Shown piece by piece: positions 1 to 9,030 of a DNA stretch of 64,000 nucleotides (position 1 is its first letter; every line of letters begins with the position of its first letter). The stretch covers positions 186,001-250,000 of the forward strand of contig NZ_CP048264.1 of the NCBI RefSeq assembly GCF_019469185.1, in the 5' to 3' direction. Under the pieces are notes generated by a model. That model did no database searches and was not told the DNA's origin. It saw nothing but the letters and a program-made list of their open reading frames with translations. Origin of the DNA: Gilliamella sp. ESL0441. GTDB taxonomy: Bacteria; Pseudomonadota; Gammaproteobacteria; Enterobacterales; Orbaceae. The position numbers and the translations under genes are program-made.

Positions 1-2
1 GT

Positions 3-680
3 TATAGTTTAAAACCAAGTAGTTTTATGGAGTCGATGCGCTCAGATATGGGCGGAGCAGCGCTAGTCGCTGGTGCATTAGCGCTTGCTATTGCACGAGG
101 CATAAATCACCGTATTAAACTTTATCTATGTTGTGCAGATAACTTAGTGAGTGGTAGCGCTTTTAAACTCGGGGATATTATTTGTTATCGTAATGGTAAA
201 ACAGTTGAAATTGATAATACCGATGCTGAAGGTCGTTTAGTGTTAGCCGATGGGTTAATTTGTGCCGATAATGATAAACCACATTATATTATCGATTGTG
301 CAACATTGACGGGTGCAGCAAAAATTGCGGTGGGTAATGATTATCAATCACTACTTTCATTTGATGATAAATTTGCTCAATTGTTATTGGCAAGTAGCGA
401 TATTGAGCATGAAGCATTTTGGCGTTTACCGTTAGCCGAATTTCATCGCTCTCAATTTCCTTCATCATTTGCAGACATGTCCAATTCTGGATTACCTAAC
501 ACAGCAGGGGCAAGTACTGCAGCGGCATTTTTATCACATTTTATTAAAAATTATCAGCAAAACTGGTTACATATCGATTGCTCAGCCACTTTCCGTAAAA
601 GTGCAACTGCATTATGGGCAACAGGAGCAACAGGTGTTGGGGTAAGAACTATCGCTAACTTATTAAGTAAATTGAAATAA
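3..680 (+). CDS. pepB: Peptidase B (M17 leucyl aminopeptidase family), 3' part
   Basis: This is the C-terminal catalytic part of a cytosolic, metal-dependent M17 aminopeptidase that trims N-terminal residues from peptides. The frame is open from base 3, so the gene starts before the window. The family signature [14 protein letters not shown] (about 75 codons in) carries the metal-binding Asp and Glu. The upstream S-M-R-S-D-M-G-G segment and the C-terminal [14 protein letters not shown] fit PepB better than PepA. In enterics pepB lies just downstream of iscX in the isc locus. Here it ends about 6.6 kb before iscR and is separated from it by unrelated genes. Confidence 0.93.
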   Translation, partial: YSLKPSSFMESMRSDMGGAALVAGALALAIARGINHRIKLYLCCADNLVSGSAFKLGDIICYRNGKTVEIDNTDAEGRLVLADGLICADNDKPHYIIDCATLTGAAKIAVGNDYQSLLSFDDKFAQLLLASSDIEHEAFWRLPLAEFHRSQFPSSFADMSNSGLPNTAGASTAAAFLSHFIKNYQQNWLHIDCSATFRKSATALWATGATGVGVRTIANLLSKLK

Positions 681-1008
681 GATTAATATTTGTTTCAGGG
701 GTGATTTATTTGTCGAAGTTTAAGTAAATGTGTTTAAAATTCGAATAATAATTAAGATAAATCATCTAACTGAAACAGATTAGATAATTAAAAAGAGTAT
801 CATAAAAATTAATAAAAAAAGAAGTTATATTAATTAGTTTATATGTTCGTAAACAACTCAATGATGGATTGTTATTAAATAATAATATCCATTAATTCAA
901 ATAAATAAGTTTAATAATTCTTAATAATTTTCCTAAATACTTTTATGACTAATATTCATAAAATACAAAAAAATAGATGTTTATTTTTTTGAATAAGATA
1001 GGAAAATT
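681..1008. other. AT-rich intergenic region, no gene seen
   Basis: About 330 bases of very AT-rich DNA lie between pepB and the Sel1-repeat gene. I see no convincing ORF, structural RNA or strong hairpin with a T-tract. The ribosome-binding site AGGAAAA of the next gene is at the right end. A promoter for that gene presumably lies here, but no clear -35/-10 pair stands out. Confidence 0.5.
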
Positions 1009-1500
1009 ATGAAAAAGTTATTATTTATTGTATTAACCTCTTTATATTCATCATCTATCTATGCAATTCAATGTCATGTACCTAATGAACAAGAGGAATA
1101 TGAAGAAATTATTGAAATTTGTAATGAAGAAGCTGAACAAGGTTTAGTTGATGCACAATATAATTTGGCTGTTTTGTATGATAAGAGCGATAAGGGTGAT
1201 GAATATAAAAAGAAAGCCGCTTATTGGTATCAAAAGGCAGCAGAACAAGGTGATGTTGATGCACAGTTCAATTTAGCTCTTATGTATGATGAGGGAGAAG
1301 GCGTTGAAAAGGATAAGAAAAAAGCGATATATTGGTATCAAAAAGCAGCTGATCAAAATGATCCCGATGCGTTGAATAATCTTGGTGCTATGTACTATTA
1401 TGGTGAAGGAGTTGAAGAAGATAGAGCATTAGCAGATAAGTACTTTAAACAAGCTTGCGACCTTGGAACAAAAGAAGGATGTGAAAATTATAGCAAATAG
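1009..1500 (+). CDS. Secreted Sel1-repeat (SLR/TPR-like) protein
   Basis: This is a 163-residue protein with a Sec signal peptide (a Lys-Lys start, hydrophobic core, likely cleavage after the Ala of S-I-Y-A near residue 19). The mature part is mostly Sel1-like repeats, three to four units between about residue 35 and the end, recognisable by AAEQGDVDAQFNLALMYDEG and GEGVE-D-KKA. Such repeats form alpha-solenoids that bind protein partners. Cysteines near both ends (C-H-V-P, E-I-C-N, A-C-D, G-C-E) suggest disulfides in the periplasm. AGGAAAA lies just before the ATG. It stands alone between pepB and the convergent ppiA. The partner and function are unknown. Confidence 0.8.
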   Translation: MKKLLFIVLTSLYSSSIYAIQCHVPNEQEEYEEIIEICNEEAEQGLVDAQYNLAVLYDKSDKGDEYKKKAAYWYQKAAEQGDVDAQFNLALMYDEGEGVEKDKKKAIYWYQKAADQNDPDALNNLGAMYYYGEGVEEDRALADKYFKQACDLGTKEGCENYSK

Positions 1501-1515
1501 TCATGGTAGTTTGGT

Positions 1516-1544
1516 TAAACTGCCTATAAGATTTAGGCAGTTTA
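1516..1544. terminator. Hairpin between convergent genes
   Basis: A perfect 11-bp inverted repeat (TAAACTGCCTA, 7-nt loop, TAGGCAGTTTA) lies 15 bases after the Sel1-gene stop and before the convergent ppiA stop. There is no long T-tract, so it may be a weak or bidirectional terminator. Confidence 0.55.
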
Positions 1545-1562
1545 GTGATTAGCTGTAAATTT

Positions 1563-2132
1563 TTATTCTGATTCAACCATTACGATAGCTTTTTTGATAT
1601 AGATTGGTTCAACAGGAACATCTTGATAAGGTCCCATTCGCTTAGTGGGCACATTTACAATTTTATCTACAATATCCATTCCTTTTATCACTTTGCCAAA
1701 CACAGCATAACCATAATCTCCGGATGGATCATGATTAAGAAAATTGTTATCGACTACGTTAATAAAAAATTGACTCGTCGCGCTGTCAATGACGTTTGTT
1801 CTTGCCATTGCTATCGTACCTCGATCGTTTTTTAATCCATTATTGGCTTCATTTTTGATAGGAGCATTAGTTTCTTTAAGTTTTAATTGATTATTGAATC
1901 CACCCCCTTGAATCATAAAACCAGGTATGACTCGATGGAATATAAGATTTTCATAAAAACCTTTGTTGACATAATCAAGAAAGTTTTTAGAAGTTATTGG
2001 TGCATGTTCGTTGTCTAATTCAAGCTCAATATCTCCCATACTTGTTTGTAATAAAACTTTTGTATCTGCTAAAGCAATAAAAGATAGTGAAGATAGAAAC
2101 ACTGCTGTAAGTAACGTAATGATTTTTTTCAT
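1563..2132 (-). CDS. ppiA: Periplasmic peptidyl-prolyl cis-trans isomerase A (cyclophilin)
   Basis: This is a cyclophilin-type prolyl isomerase that catalyses proline isomerisation in exported proteins. A Sec signal peptide (M-K-K-I-I-T-L-L..., cleavage after A-L-A) is followed by a single cyclophilin domain. Its hallmark residues are [15 protein letters not shown] and the S-Q-F-F-I-N segment. The signal peptide separates it from cytosolic PpiB. The start at 2132 is preferred because AAGGA lies 9 bases upstream. The in-frame ATG 9 bases further up (2141) would abut that ribosome-binding site with no spacing. Confidence 0.92.
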   Translation of the reverse strand: MKKIITLLTAVFLSSLSFIALADTKVLLQTSMGDIELELDNEHAPITSKNFLDYVNKGFYENLIFHRVIPGFMIQGGGFNNQLKLKETNAPIKNEANNGLKNDRGTIAMARTNVIDSATSQFFINVVDNNFLNHDPSGDYGYAVFGKVIKGMDIVDKIVNVPTKRMGPYQDVPVEPIYIKKAIVMVESE

Positions 2133-2141
2133 TATATTCAT

Positions 2142-2447
2142 TCCTTAATCCATTTGTGTGCTGATTATACCGAATATTAAATTAATTTAAATAGTAATTA
2201 TGCAAAATTCGTAAAATTTCTGGGGTGTCGATCGCAGTTTTGTTTATTTAATATTAATCAAAACATTAAACAATATAATGTTAATGAGTTTAAATGACAT
2301 TTTGGGTTGTTGGAATCATTACCGATCTATATAGCTAAATAATATTGTTTTAAAAGGTAATTATCTGAATTTATCTTTAATTATTTATCAAGTAAACATT
2401 AAATTTTATTCATTAGATTATAACTTTTGTTTAGGGATTGAGAAATT
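2142..2447. other. Divergent intergenic region ppiA / gntX
   Basis: About 300 AT-rich bases lie between the divergent ppiA and gntX genes. Both promoters should be here. I see no clear operator, RNA element or terminator. Confidence 0.4.
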
Positions 2448-3119
2448 ATGCGTTGTTTATTATGTAATATGCCATTATATCTGGCAACTCATGGCGTTTG
2501 TAGTCAATGTATAAAAAATTTACCACAGCAAAATAAGGTATGTCATCAGTGTAGTTTACCTCATTCACTTACAACAGAGCGCTGTTATCGATGCATTGAA
2601 CATAAACCAAATTGGGATATGCTAATTTCAACTAGCGAATATATTAATCCGTTGAAAAAATTAATTCATCAGCTTAAATTTTATCGAAAGGCAGAATTAG
2701 CTTTAGCTTTGGCGAGGTTAATGTTTTTGGCATGGTACAAAAGGCGATTATCAGAAGGTATTATTATTCCTGATTTGGTTACCTGTGTTCCGTTACATCA
2801 TGTTCGGTATTGGTCTCGAGGATTTAATCAAGCAGAATTATTAGCAAAACCAATTGCAAAATGGATTAATCGCGATTTTGTTCCTTATTTACTTGTTCGA
2901 AGACAACGAGCTATAGATCAAAAAACTTTGTCACTTAAAGATCGTGTTAAAAATGTTGAAACACTTTATTTGTGTCGACAAAATCTTTCAAACAAATCGG
3001 TGTTGCTTATCGATGATATTGTAACAACGGGAAATACGATTAATGCAATTAGTCAGCAACTAAAAAAATGTGGGGCAACCTATATTCAAGTTATTTGTTT
3101 ATGTCGAACAGTATTGTAA
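2448..3119 (+). CDS. gntX: ComF/GntX family phosphoribosyltransferase-like protein
   Basis: This 223-residue protein of the ComF/GntX family has an N-terminal double zinc-ribbon (C-L-L-C, C-S-Q-C, C-H-Q-C, C-Y-R-C between residues 3 and 50). It also has a C-terminal type I phosphoribosyltransferase fold with the PRPP-binding loop VLLIDDIVTTGNT near residue 185. Family members are linked to DNA uptake (ComF) or have no settled role (GntX). It lies immediately upstream of nfuA, the order seen in enterics. The nfuA gene also appears to have its own promoter, starting at the gntX stop. Confidence 0.9.
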   Translation: MRCLLCNMPLYLATHGVCSQCIKNLPQQNKVCHQCSLPHSLTTERCYRCIEHKPNWDMLISTSEYINPLKKLIHQLKFYRKAELALALARLMFLAWYKRRLSEGIIIPDLVTCVPLHHVRYWSRGFNQAELLAKPIAKWINRDFVPYLLVRRQRAIDQKTLSLKDRVKNVETLYLCRQNLSNKSVLLIDDIVTTGNTINAISQQLKKCGATYIQVICLCRTVL

Positions 3120-3141
3120 AATTGTAAACAGTCCCTATAAT
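3114..3141 (+). promoter_or_regulatory. Candidate sigma70 promoter of nfuA
   Basis: A -35 element TTGTAA (3114-3119) and a perfect -10 TATAAT (3136-3141) are separated by 16 bases. The promoter begins over the gntX stop codon and would start transcription near 3148, inside the IscR-like site. Confidence 0.55.
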
Positions 3142-3164
3142 AACCAACATAGTTAGTCAACTAT
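3140..3164. promoter_or_regulatory. Candidate IscR type-1 binding site upstream of nfuA
   Basis: The 25-mer matches about 20 of 25 positions of the published IscR type-1 consensus. The right half AGTCAACTAT is a perfect match (3155-3164). It starts at the last bases of the -10 and spans the expected transcription start, a repressing position. Enteric nfuA is reported as an IscR target, which supports the call. Direct binding is inferred. Confidence 0.5.
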
Positions 3165-3174
3165 TATAACAAAT

Positions 3175-3200
3175 CAATTAGGTAGTTTATTACCTAATTG
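3175..3200. repeat. Perfect inverted repeat in the nfuA 5' UTR
   Basis: CAATTAGGTA, a 6-nt loop and TACCTAATTG form a 10-bp hairpin ending 18 bases before the nfuA start codon. It could affect translation or mark the 3' end of gntX mRNA. There is no T-tract. Confidence 0.6.
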
Positions 3201-3218
3201 CATCAAAAGTGAGGGGTT

Positions 3219-3800
3219 ATGTCTATTATTACTATTTCTGAATCAGCTCAGCAACATTTCAAAAAACTACTAGCTAATCAACCACAAGATACACAAATCC
3301 GTGTCTTTGTCATGAATCCTGGTACGCCAAGTGCAGAGTGTGGTGTTTCCTATTGTCCTGCTGATACTGTAGAAGATAGTGATATAGAAGAAAAGTTTGC
3401 AGATTTTTCGGTATACATTGATGAAATGAGTGCACCATTTTTAGAAGAAACCGTTATCGATTATGTTACTGATGAATTAGGTTCGCAATTGACGTTAAAA
3501 GCGCCAAATTCCAAAATGAGAAAAGTCAGCGATGATGCACCTTTAATTGAACGCGTTAATTATACGATCCAAACTCAAATTAATCCTCAACTTGCCAGTC
3601 ATGGCGGGATGGTAAGTTTAATTGAACTAACGGAAGACAATTATGTTGTACTTCAATTTGGAGGTGGATGTAATGGTTGTTCAATGGTTGATTATACGTT
3701 GAAAGAAGGAATTGAAAAACAATTATTAATGGAATTTCCTGAATTAGCAGGCGTTAAAGATGTGACTGAGCATCAAGCAGGAACACACTCTTTTTGTTAA
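3219..3800 (+). CDS. nfuA: Fe-S cluster carrier NfuA
   Basis: NfuA accepts a 4Fe-4S cluster and delivers it to client enzymes, especially under oxidative stress or iron limitation. The 193-residue protein has a degenerate A-type N-terminal domain (about 1-95) and a C-terminal Nfu domain. The cluster-binding CxxC is C151-N-G-C154 in the motif [17 protein letters not shown]. Length and domain order match enteric NfuA. It follows gntX and has a GAGGGG ribosome-binding site. The IscR-like site upstream ties it to the isc operon 4 kb away. Confidence 0.97.
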   Translation: MSIITISESAQQHFKKLLANQPQDTQIRVFVMNPGTPSAECGVSYCPADTVEDSDIEEKFADFSVYIDEMSAPFLEETVIDYVTDELGSQLTLKAPNSKMRKVSDDAPLIERVNYTIQTQINPQLASHGGMVSLIELTEDNYVVLQFGGGCNGCSMVDYTLKEGIEKQLLMEFPELAGVKDVTEHQAGTHSFC

Positions 3801-3828
3801 GAAAAACTAAATAATTTGGATTTAAATC

Positions 3829-3856
3829 TTGCTTATTGCTAAGATTAAGTCATAAT
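3829..3856 (+). promoter_or_regulatory. Candidate rob promoter
   Basis: TTGCTT (3829-3834) and CATAAT (3851-3856), spacer 16, lie about 40 bases upstream of the rob start codon. The interval also contains the short inverted repeat AATCTT/AAGATT. Confidence 0.4.
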
Positions 3857-3894
3857 CGCATGATGTCTGCCAGTTCACTTTATGATGGGGTTTT

Positions 3895-4809
3895 ATGAAT
3901 CAAGTCAGCATTATTTCAGATCTTATCGTTTGGATTGAAAAAAATCTGGAGCAGCCTTTGTCTATTGATCATGTTGCTCAAAAATCAGGTTATTCAAAGT
4001 GGCATTTACAACGTATGTTTAAAGAGGTAACCGGTCAGGTACTTGGTACTTACATTCGTCATCGTAGGTTAACTTATGCTGCACTTTCTTTACGAATGAC
4101 GAGTAAGCCGATTTTAGATATTGCCATGCAATATCGTTTTGATTCTCAGCAAACATTTACCCGTTCTTTTAAAAAACAGTTCAATGAAACCCCAGCAAGT
4201 TATCGACGTGCTGAATTTTGGGATCCAACTGGATTGACACCTGCAATCGAGCTTAATAAAACCCAGCTTACACTTCCTGAACCTACATTTGTTAATATGC
4301 CAAAACAGACATTTTGGGGTATTACTTATAAGAATAACTGTAATTTAAGTAAATTATTAGAGGAAGAAAATAAATTACGCAGTCAATTTTTTCATAATTA
4401 TCTTTCCCGCTATACTCACAAAAATGAAATTTTGCCAGATAAGATTTATGCCTTTAACCGAATCTTGAAAAGCAAAGAAAATGCTAATGAACAAGAATTA
4501 CTCTACACTATAGCGTTAGAACACAATAATCAACTTGAATATATAGAACAATTTGTTAGTGATGGTGGTTTGTATCTTTGTTTTAAATATATTGGAAGAC
4601 CAGAAAATTTTAAAGATTTTATTTCTCAAGTTCATTTAGCTGCGATGCCTGCTTTAAAAGTTCATTTACGTTCTGGATGTCTAATCGAAATTCACCATAA
4701 CCGCGATAAAAATACGGTTGAAACTGCTAAGGATATTCAACGAATGGAATGTGATTATTGCGTCCCTGTTGCTACAGAAAATGATGTTCTTATGAAGCAA
4801 AATTCGTAG
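3895..4809 (+). CDS. rob: AraC-family transcriptional regulator Rob
   Basis: This 304-residue AraC/XylS regulator has two helix-turn-helix motifs at the N-terminus (about 8-105, with GYSKWHLQRMFKEVTG and YRFDSQQTFTRSFKKQF). A C-terminal GyrI-like effector domain makes up the rest. This N-terminal DNA-binding and C-terminal ligand arrangement, and the near-identity of the recognition helices, identify Rob rather than MarA or SoxS, which lack the C-terminal domain. Rob activates the mar/sox/rob stress and efflux regulon when bile salts or similar ligands bind. The gene is monocistronic and convergent with trpR. It is slightly longer than E. coli Rob (289 aa). Confidence 0.9.
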   Translation: MNQVSIISDLIVWIEKNLEQPLSIDHVAQKSGYSKWHLQRMFKEVTGQVLGTYIRHRRLTYAALSLRMTSKPILDIAMQYRFDSQQTFTRSFKKQFNETPASYRRAEFWDPTGLTPAIELNKTQLTLPEPTFVNMPKQTFWGITYKNNCNLSKLLEEENKLRSQFFHNYLSRYTHKNEILPDKIYAFNRILKSKENANEQELLYTIALEHNNQLEYIEQFVSDGGLYLCFKYIGRPENFKDFISQVHLAAMPALKVHLRSGCLIEIHHNRDKNTVETAKDIQRMECDYCVPVATENDVLMKQNS

Positions 4810-4870
4810 CCATTTCAAATCTTAACCGAAACAAAACTTGCAACTAATTTATAATAAAATAAAGCTATTG

Positions 4871-5164
4871 CTATTTTAATAATGTTTTTTCTAACCATGT
4901 TTTAAATTTTGGAGATGCTTCTTTTAAGCTATTTGAACCTCGTGTCACAGTTGCAATTCCAATACCTAATTGTTCTTTAAGTTGTCTTTGATTAATTGAA
5001 CCGTCAAGTAATGAATGAATTATCTTAACCCGAGTTATTAAAGCATCACGTTCGTCTACTGTTAAGAGCAATTTAAATATATCAAGGGAATAGCCATCTT
5101 TAAATGCTTGATGTAATAATTCTACCGTTTGTTTCCATTCTTGAGTTTTCATCATGCTCACCAT
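4871..5164 (-). CDS. trpR: Trp operon repressor
   Basis: This is a small (97 aa) all-helical dimeric repressor that binds trp-type operators with L-tryptophan as co-repressor. The helix-turn-helix segment contains QLGIGIATVTRGSNSLK, almost identical to E. coli TrpR, and TVDERDALITRVKII forms the preceding core helix. The start codon overlaps the slt stop in a TAATG arrangement, implying translational coupling. An in-frame ATG 9 bases downstream is possible. The protein is about 10 residues shorter at the N-terminus than in E. coli. I saw no trp operator in this window. Confidence 0.93.
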   Translation of the reverse strand: MVSMMKTQEWKQTVELLHQAFKDGYSLDIFKLLLTVDERDALITRVKIIHSLLDGSINQRQLKEQLGIGIATVTRGSNSLKEASPKFKTWLEKTLLK

Positions 5165-7104
5165 TAATATTTTCTGTTAATCTCATTAGAAGTAAGAATA
5201 TTATGATTTTTTTGACCTAATATATTTTGAAAAATATAATCATAAACCAAAACATTTTTAACATAGTTACGTGTCTCAGTAAAAGGAATGCTATCAATAA
5301 AAGCTACTGCATCAAGTTTTCCGTTACTATTTTTAAGCCAATTTTTAACTCGATTCGGGCCTGCATTGTAAGCGGCTGAAGCTAAAATACGGTTGTTACC
5401 ATTTTGTTGATAAACATTATTGAGAAAATATGTTCCGAGTTCAATATTAGTTATAGGTTCAAATAATTGATTTGAAGAATAATAACTAACCGAACTGACT
5501 TTTTTGGACGTTTCTTTGGCTGTAGCAGGCATTAATTGCATTAGACCTTTTGCTCCAGCAGGTGATTGTACACGCGTATCCATTGCACTTTCTTGACGTG
5601 AAATTGCTAAGGCATAAGAAAGTGGTATTGCTTTTCCTTTTAGCGCATTAACATATATTTCTTTATACATGATTGGTAGACGTTCTGTCCAGTTATTCCA
5701 AAGCTTTCCAGAAATAGTTGCTTGAATACTTAAGTCTCCCCAGCCTTTTTGAAAAGCATATTTGGCTAAATCTAGGTAATCATCTGATTCATTTATATTA
5801 TTTAACATATATCGCCATTCACGGCTTGATTCTGATAACATTTTCCAAAAACGTAGTTCATTGATACGTTTTATAACAGGCAGATTATCATATTTTGTTT
5901 TTAATTTAGAAATTTCTGATTTTGAACTTTTAGTTGATTGGTTATTAAGAGAATAGGGTTGATTAAGCATTTGAGCGCTGACCATACCATAAAAGCCACG
6001 ATTAGCAGATAATTTTTTGAAAATAGCATTAGCTTCATTTTTTTTCTTATTGTTTAAATATACGCGTGCTTGCCAATATTGCCAATCCTCTTTTAATTTA
6101 TCTTCTGACGTTAATTTTGATAACCAATAGGCAATTTCTTTAAAATTATTTTCATCAATCGCAAAACGAATGCGTTTTTCAACTAATGATGTGTCATGAT
6201 ATTTGGCAATATAATCATCACGCCATTTTATTTGTTCATTTGTCGCAGAATCATTAAAAAACCTATTTGCTAAATACTTTTGTAATGCAATGAGTTCGAC
6301 TTCACTAAAATGTTGTTGTTTTTCAAGTTTAGGTAACAACAGTTGAGCAAAATTCATATCTGCTTTAACTAAACGGGGAAAAGAAGCTAAAACAATGTTT
6401 TTAGTAAAATTACTTCTTTTAATATTTTTTGAAAAATCTTCCAATTTTTTCGGGTCATCAATTAGCGCATTCAAATTATTTTTAGTTGTTTTATAGTCAG
6501 CATTTAGGAGGTTTGTTAGATAACGTGCTAGTTTTAAATTGTTAGCCTTAATAGCCAGTTCAATGCGTAATAAAATCAAATTAGCGGTTTGTTTTCCTGC
6601 TTTAGTCCATTCATTGAGTAATGGATCACATGCAGAAGGTAATTCATTACCTGTAAGCCATAATGATTCGACTGTATCAAAAACAGATTGATTCTTTCCT
6701 TGTTTTAATAAAGCATATTGATAGCGACAATTTGATGATGTTGAGTTATCGATTGGAAAATGGATAATTGCGTTCCAATCTTGACGATTAGTTAACTCAG
6801 CTAAAAAAGATTGAGATAATGAAGCCGTTAAAGGAAAATCATTATAATGGTTAACAAATTCACGGACTGCTTGAGGTGAAATTGATTTAATATTTTTTTG
6901 AAAATATTGTACTGCTGCATAGGGATATAGAGGATAATCTTCCAACGAATTAAGTAATGCAGATTGTTCATTAAAATTTAACGATTGATAGGAATTTAGC
7001 CATTTTTTATATTTATCTCTCAAATCCTGTTGAGTAGTAATTGCAATTACATGGTTAGTAAAAAGTAATCCTACTATCAAAATATAACGTGCTAATGATT
7101 TCAT
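5164..7104 (-). CDS. slt: Soluble lytic murein transglycosylase (Slt70)
   Basis: This periplasmic exo-lytic transglycosylase cleaves MurNAc-GlcNAc bonds to form 1,6-anhydro ends. It has a signal peptide (M-K-S-L-A-R-Y-I-L-I-V-G..., cleavage after V-I-A), a long alpha-helical superhelix (about 25-450) and a C-terminal SLT domain. The catalytic Glu is residue 505 in ISRQES, followed by SPAGAKGLMQLMPATA. AYNAGPNRVKNWL lies further on. The 646-residue length matches Slt70. It is transcribed with trpR, the same gene order as E. coli. Confidence 0.96.
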   Translation of the reverse strand: MKSLARYILIVGLLFTNHVIAITTQQDLRDKYKKWLNSYQSLNFNEQSALLNSLEDYPLYPYAAVQYFQKNIKSISPQAVREFVNHYNDFPLTASLSQSFLAELTNRQDWNAIIHFPIDNSTSSNCRYQYALLKQGKNQSVFDTVESLWLTGNELPSACDPLLNEWTKAGKQTANLILLRIELAIKANNLKLARYLTNLLNADYKTTKNNLNALIDDPKKLEDFSKNIKRSNFTKNIVLASFPRLVKADMNFAQLLLPKLEKQQHFSEVELIALQKYLANRFFNDSATNEQIKWRDDYIAKYHDTSLVEKRIRFAIDENNFKEIAYWLSKLTSEDKLKEDWQYWQARVYLNNKKKNEANAIFKKLSANRGFYGMVSAQMLNQPYSLNNQSTKSSKSEISKLKTKYDNLPVIKRINELRFWKMLSESSREWRYMLNNINESDDYLDLAKYAFQKGWGDLSIQATISGKLWNNWTERLPIMYKEIYVNALKGKAIPLSYALAISRQESAMDTRVQSPAGAKGLMQLMPATAKETSKKVSSVSYYSSNQLFEPITNIELGTYFLNNVYQQNGNNRILASAAYNAGPNRVKNWLKNSNGKLDAVAFIDSIPFTETRNYVKNVLVYDYIFQNILGQKNHNILTSNEINRKY

Positions 7105-7223
7105 CCCTTTGCTCCTATAACTAGTTGCTTATTAGATTATCATATTTCAGTATAATTCGTCGATGATGAACTTTTTTGAGTAAAAACCTCTCTGATAGAA
7201 TAGGTCAATAAAAATAATAAAAT

Positions 7224-7248
7224 AAATCCCACTAAAATAGTCAACTAA
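7224..7248. promoter_or_regulatory. IscR type-1 operator, distal
   Basis: This 25-mer upstream of iscR matches about 21 of 25 positions of the IscR type-1 consensus, with core CACT-AAAAT-AGTC-AAC. It abuts the proximal site, as in the tandem arrangement known for iscR autorepression. Confidence 0.75.
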
Positions 7249-7273
7249 ATACTTGACTAAAATAAACGGATAT
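7249..7273. promoter_or_regulatory. IscR type-1 operator, proximal
   Basis: This 25-mer matches about 23 of 25 consensus positions (left half ATACTTGACT is perfect). It contains the -35 hexamer of the iscR promoter, so 2Fe-2S IscR bound here would block RNA polymerase. Confidence 0.8.
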
Positions 7274-7280
7274 ATACAAT
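7253..7280 (+). promoter_or_regulatory. iscR operon promoter
   Basis: The -35 TTGACT (7253-7258) and -10 TACAAT (7275-7280) are separated by 16 bases and embedded in the proximal IscR site. The iscR ribosome-binding site GAGGAG follows. Confidence 0.7.
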
Positions 7281-7308
7281 ACCTCTAATATATAGAGGAG
7301 CATGATTA

Positions 7309-7764
7309 ATGAAATTGACATCAAAAGGAAGATATGCAGTAACTGCAATGTTGGATGTGGCGTTACATTCCAATTCAGGCCCCGTATCTCTTGCTGATAT
7401 TTCAGAACGTCAAGAAATCTCACTTTCTTATCTTGAACAACTGTTTGCCCGTTTACGGAAAAATGGATTAGTCTCAAGTGTTCGAGGTCCTGGTGGTGGT
7501 TATGTACTTAGTCGTAGTATGGATCAAATAGCTATCAGTTCTATTGTTAAAGCAGTTGATGAAACTGTACACGCAACAAAGTGCCATGGTCTCGACGGAT
7601 GTCAAGGTGGTGTTAGATGTTTAACTCATACGTTATGGAATGACTTAAGTGAACGAATTGATGACTTTTTAACAAGTATTACATTAAGTGAATTAGTTAA
7701 TAATAAAGAAGTCAAAGCTGTTGCTAGTAGACAAAGCAATATCAAACACACCAGCATTAATTAA
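7309..7764 (+). CDS. iscR: Fe-S cluster-sensing repressor IscR
   Basis: This Rrf2-family regulator binds a 2Fe-2S cluster and represses the isc operon when clusters are plentiful. Its 151 residues start with a winged helix-turn-helix (about 1-65, with [19 protein letters not shown]). The cluster ligands Cys92, Cys98, Cys104 and His107 sit at exactly the E. coli positions. It is first in iscRSUA-hscBA-fdx, 36 bases before iscS, behind two IscR sites. Confidence 0.97.
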   Translation: MKLTSKGRYAVTAMLDVALHSNSGPVSLADISERQEISLSYLEQLFARLRKNGLVSSVRGPGGGYVLSRSMDQIAISSIVKAVDETVHATKCHGLDGCQGGVRCLTHTLWNDLSERIDDFLTSITLSELVNNKEVKAVASRQSNIKHTSIN

Positions 7765-7800
7765 TAAATTGAATACAGAATTTGTCATTAGGAGTCATTA

Positions 7801-9015
7801 ATGAAACTACCTATTTATATGGATTATGCTGCAACTACGCCAGTAGATCCTAGAGTTGCTGAAAAAATGATGCAGTATTTAACTCTAGACGGCGTTTTTG
7901 GTAATCCCGCATCTCGTTCACATAAATTTGGTTGGCAAGCAGAAGAAGCGGTTGATATTGCACGAAATCAAATAGCCGATCTTATCGGTGCCGATTCACG
8001 AGAAATTGTTTTTACTTCTGGCGCGACTGAAGCGGACAATCTAGCCATTAAAGGTGCAGCACACTTTAATCAGGCTAAAGGTAAACATATTATTACGTGT
8101 AAAACTGAACATAAAGCCGTGCTTGATACTTGTCGCCAACTAGAACGAGAAGGTTATGAAGTAACGTATTTAGCACCTGAATCTGATGGAATATTAGATT
8201 TAAACAAACTCGCAGCAGCAATGCGTAGTGATACGACAGTGGTGTCTATCATGCATGTCAATAATGAGACAGGCGTCATACAAGATATCGAAAAAATTGG
8301 TGAAATGTGTCGTGAAAGAGGCATTGTTTTCCACGTGGATGCAACCCAAGCTGTTGGTAAATTACCGATTGATGTAACCAAATTGAAAGTAGACTTGATG
8401 TCTTTTTCAGGTCATAAAATCTATGGTCCAAAAGGTATCGGTGGGCTGTATGTAAGACGTAAACCACGTGTTCGTATCGAAGCCCAAATGCATGGTGGTG
8501 GTCATGAACGAGGCATGCGCTCTGGAACGCTACCTGTGCACCAAATTGTTGGTATGGGTGAAGCATATCGGATAGCAAAAGAAGAAATGGCTACTGAAAT
8601 GCCACGTCTATTGGCACTCAAAAATCGGTTATGGAATGGTTTAAAAGATATAGAAGAAGTTTATCTAAATGGATCTTTAGAACACAGCGCACCAAATATT
8701 TTAAATGTCAGTTTTGCTTATATTGAAGGTGAATCGTTAATGATGGCATTAAAAGATTTGGCTGTATCTTCTGGCTCTGCCTGTACGTCAGCGAGTTTAG
8801 AACCTTCTTATGTATTGCGGGCACTAGGCCTCAATGATGAATTAGCACATAGCTCTATCCGTTTTTCACTAGGTCGATTTAGTACTGAAGAAGAAGTGGA
8901 TTATGTCATTGAGTTAATCAAAAACTCTATTGATAAATTAAGAAACTTATCTCCACTTTGGGAAATGTTTAAAGATGGTGTTGATTTATCAAAAATAAAA
9001 TGGTCAGCCCATTAA
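7801..9015 (+). CDS. iscS: Cysteine desulfurase IscS
   Basis: This PLP enzyme converts cysteine to alanine and passes persulfide sulfur to IscU and to tRNA thiolation factors. The 404-residue length equals E. coli IscS. The PLP lysine lies in [12 protein letters not shown] (near residue 206). The persulfide cysteine lies in the flexible loop [20 protein letters not shown] (near residue 328). The long loop marks class I IscS rather than SufS. It is 15 bases upstream of iscU. Confidence 0.98.
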   Translation: MKLPIYMDYAATTPVDPRVAEKMMQYLTLDGVFGNPASRSHKFGWQAEEAVDIARNQIADLIGADSREIVFTSGATEADNLAIKGAAHFNQAKGKHIITCKTEHKAVLDTCRQLEREGYEVTYLAPESDGILDLNKLAAAMRSDTTVVSIMHVNNETGVIQDIEKIGEMCRERGIVFHVDATQAVGKLPIDVTKLKVDLMSFSGHKIYGPKGIGGLYVRRKPRVRIEAQMHGGGHERGMRSGTLPVHQIVGMGEAYRIAKEEMATEMPRLLALKNRLWNGLKDIEEVYLNGSLEHSAPNILNVSFAYIEGESLMMALKDLAVSSGSACTSASLEPSYVLRALGLNDELAHSSIRFSLGRFSTEEEVDYVIELIKNSIDKLRNLSPLWEMFKDGVDLSKIKWSAH

Positions 9016-9030
9016 AATTAGGAGTAAATT

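Noticed and set aside
8154-8578. Antisense frames within iscS
   Set aside because: No ribosome-binding site or family features. They arise from codon bias of iscS.
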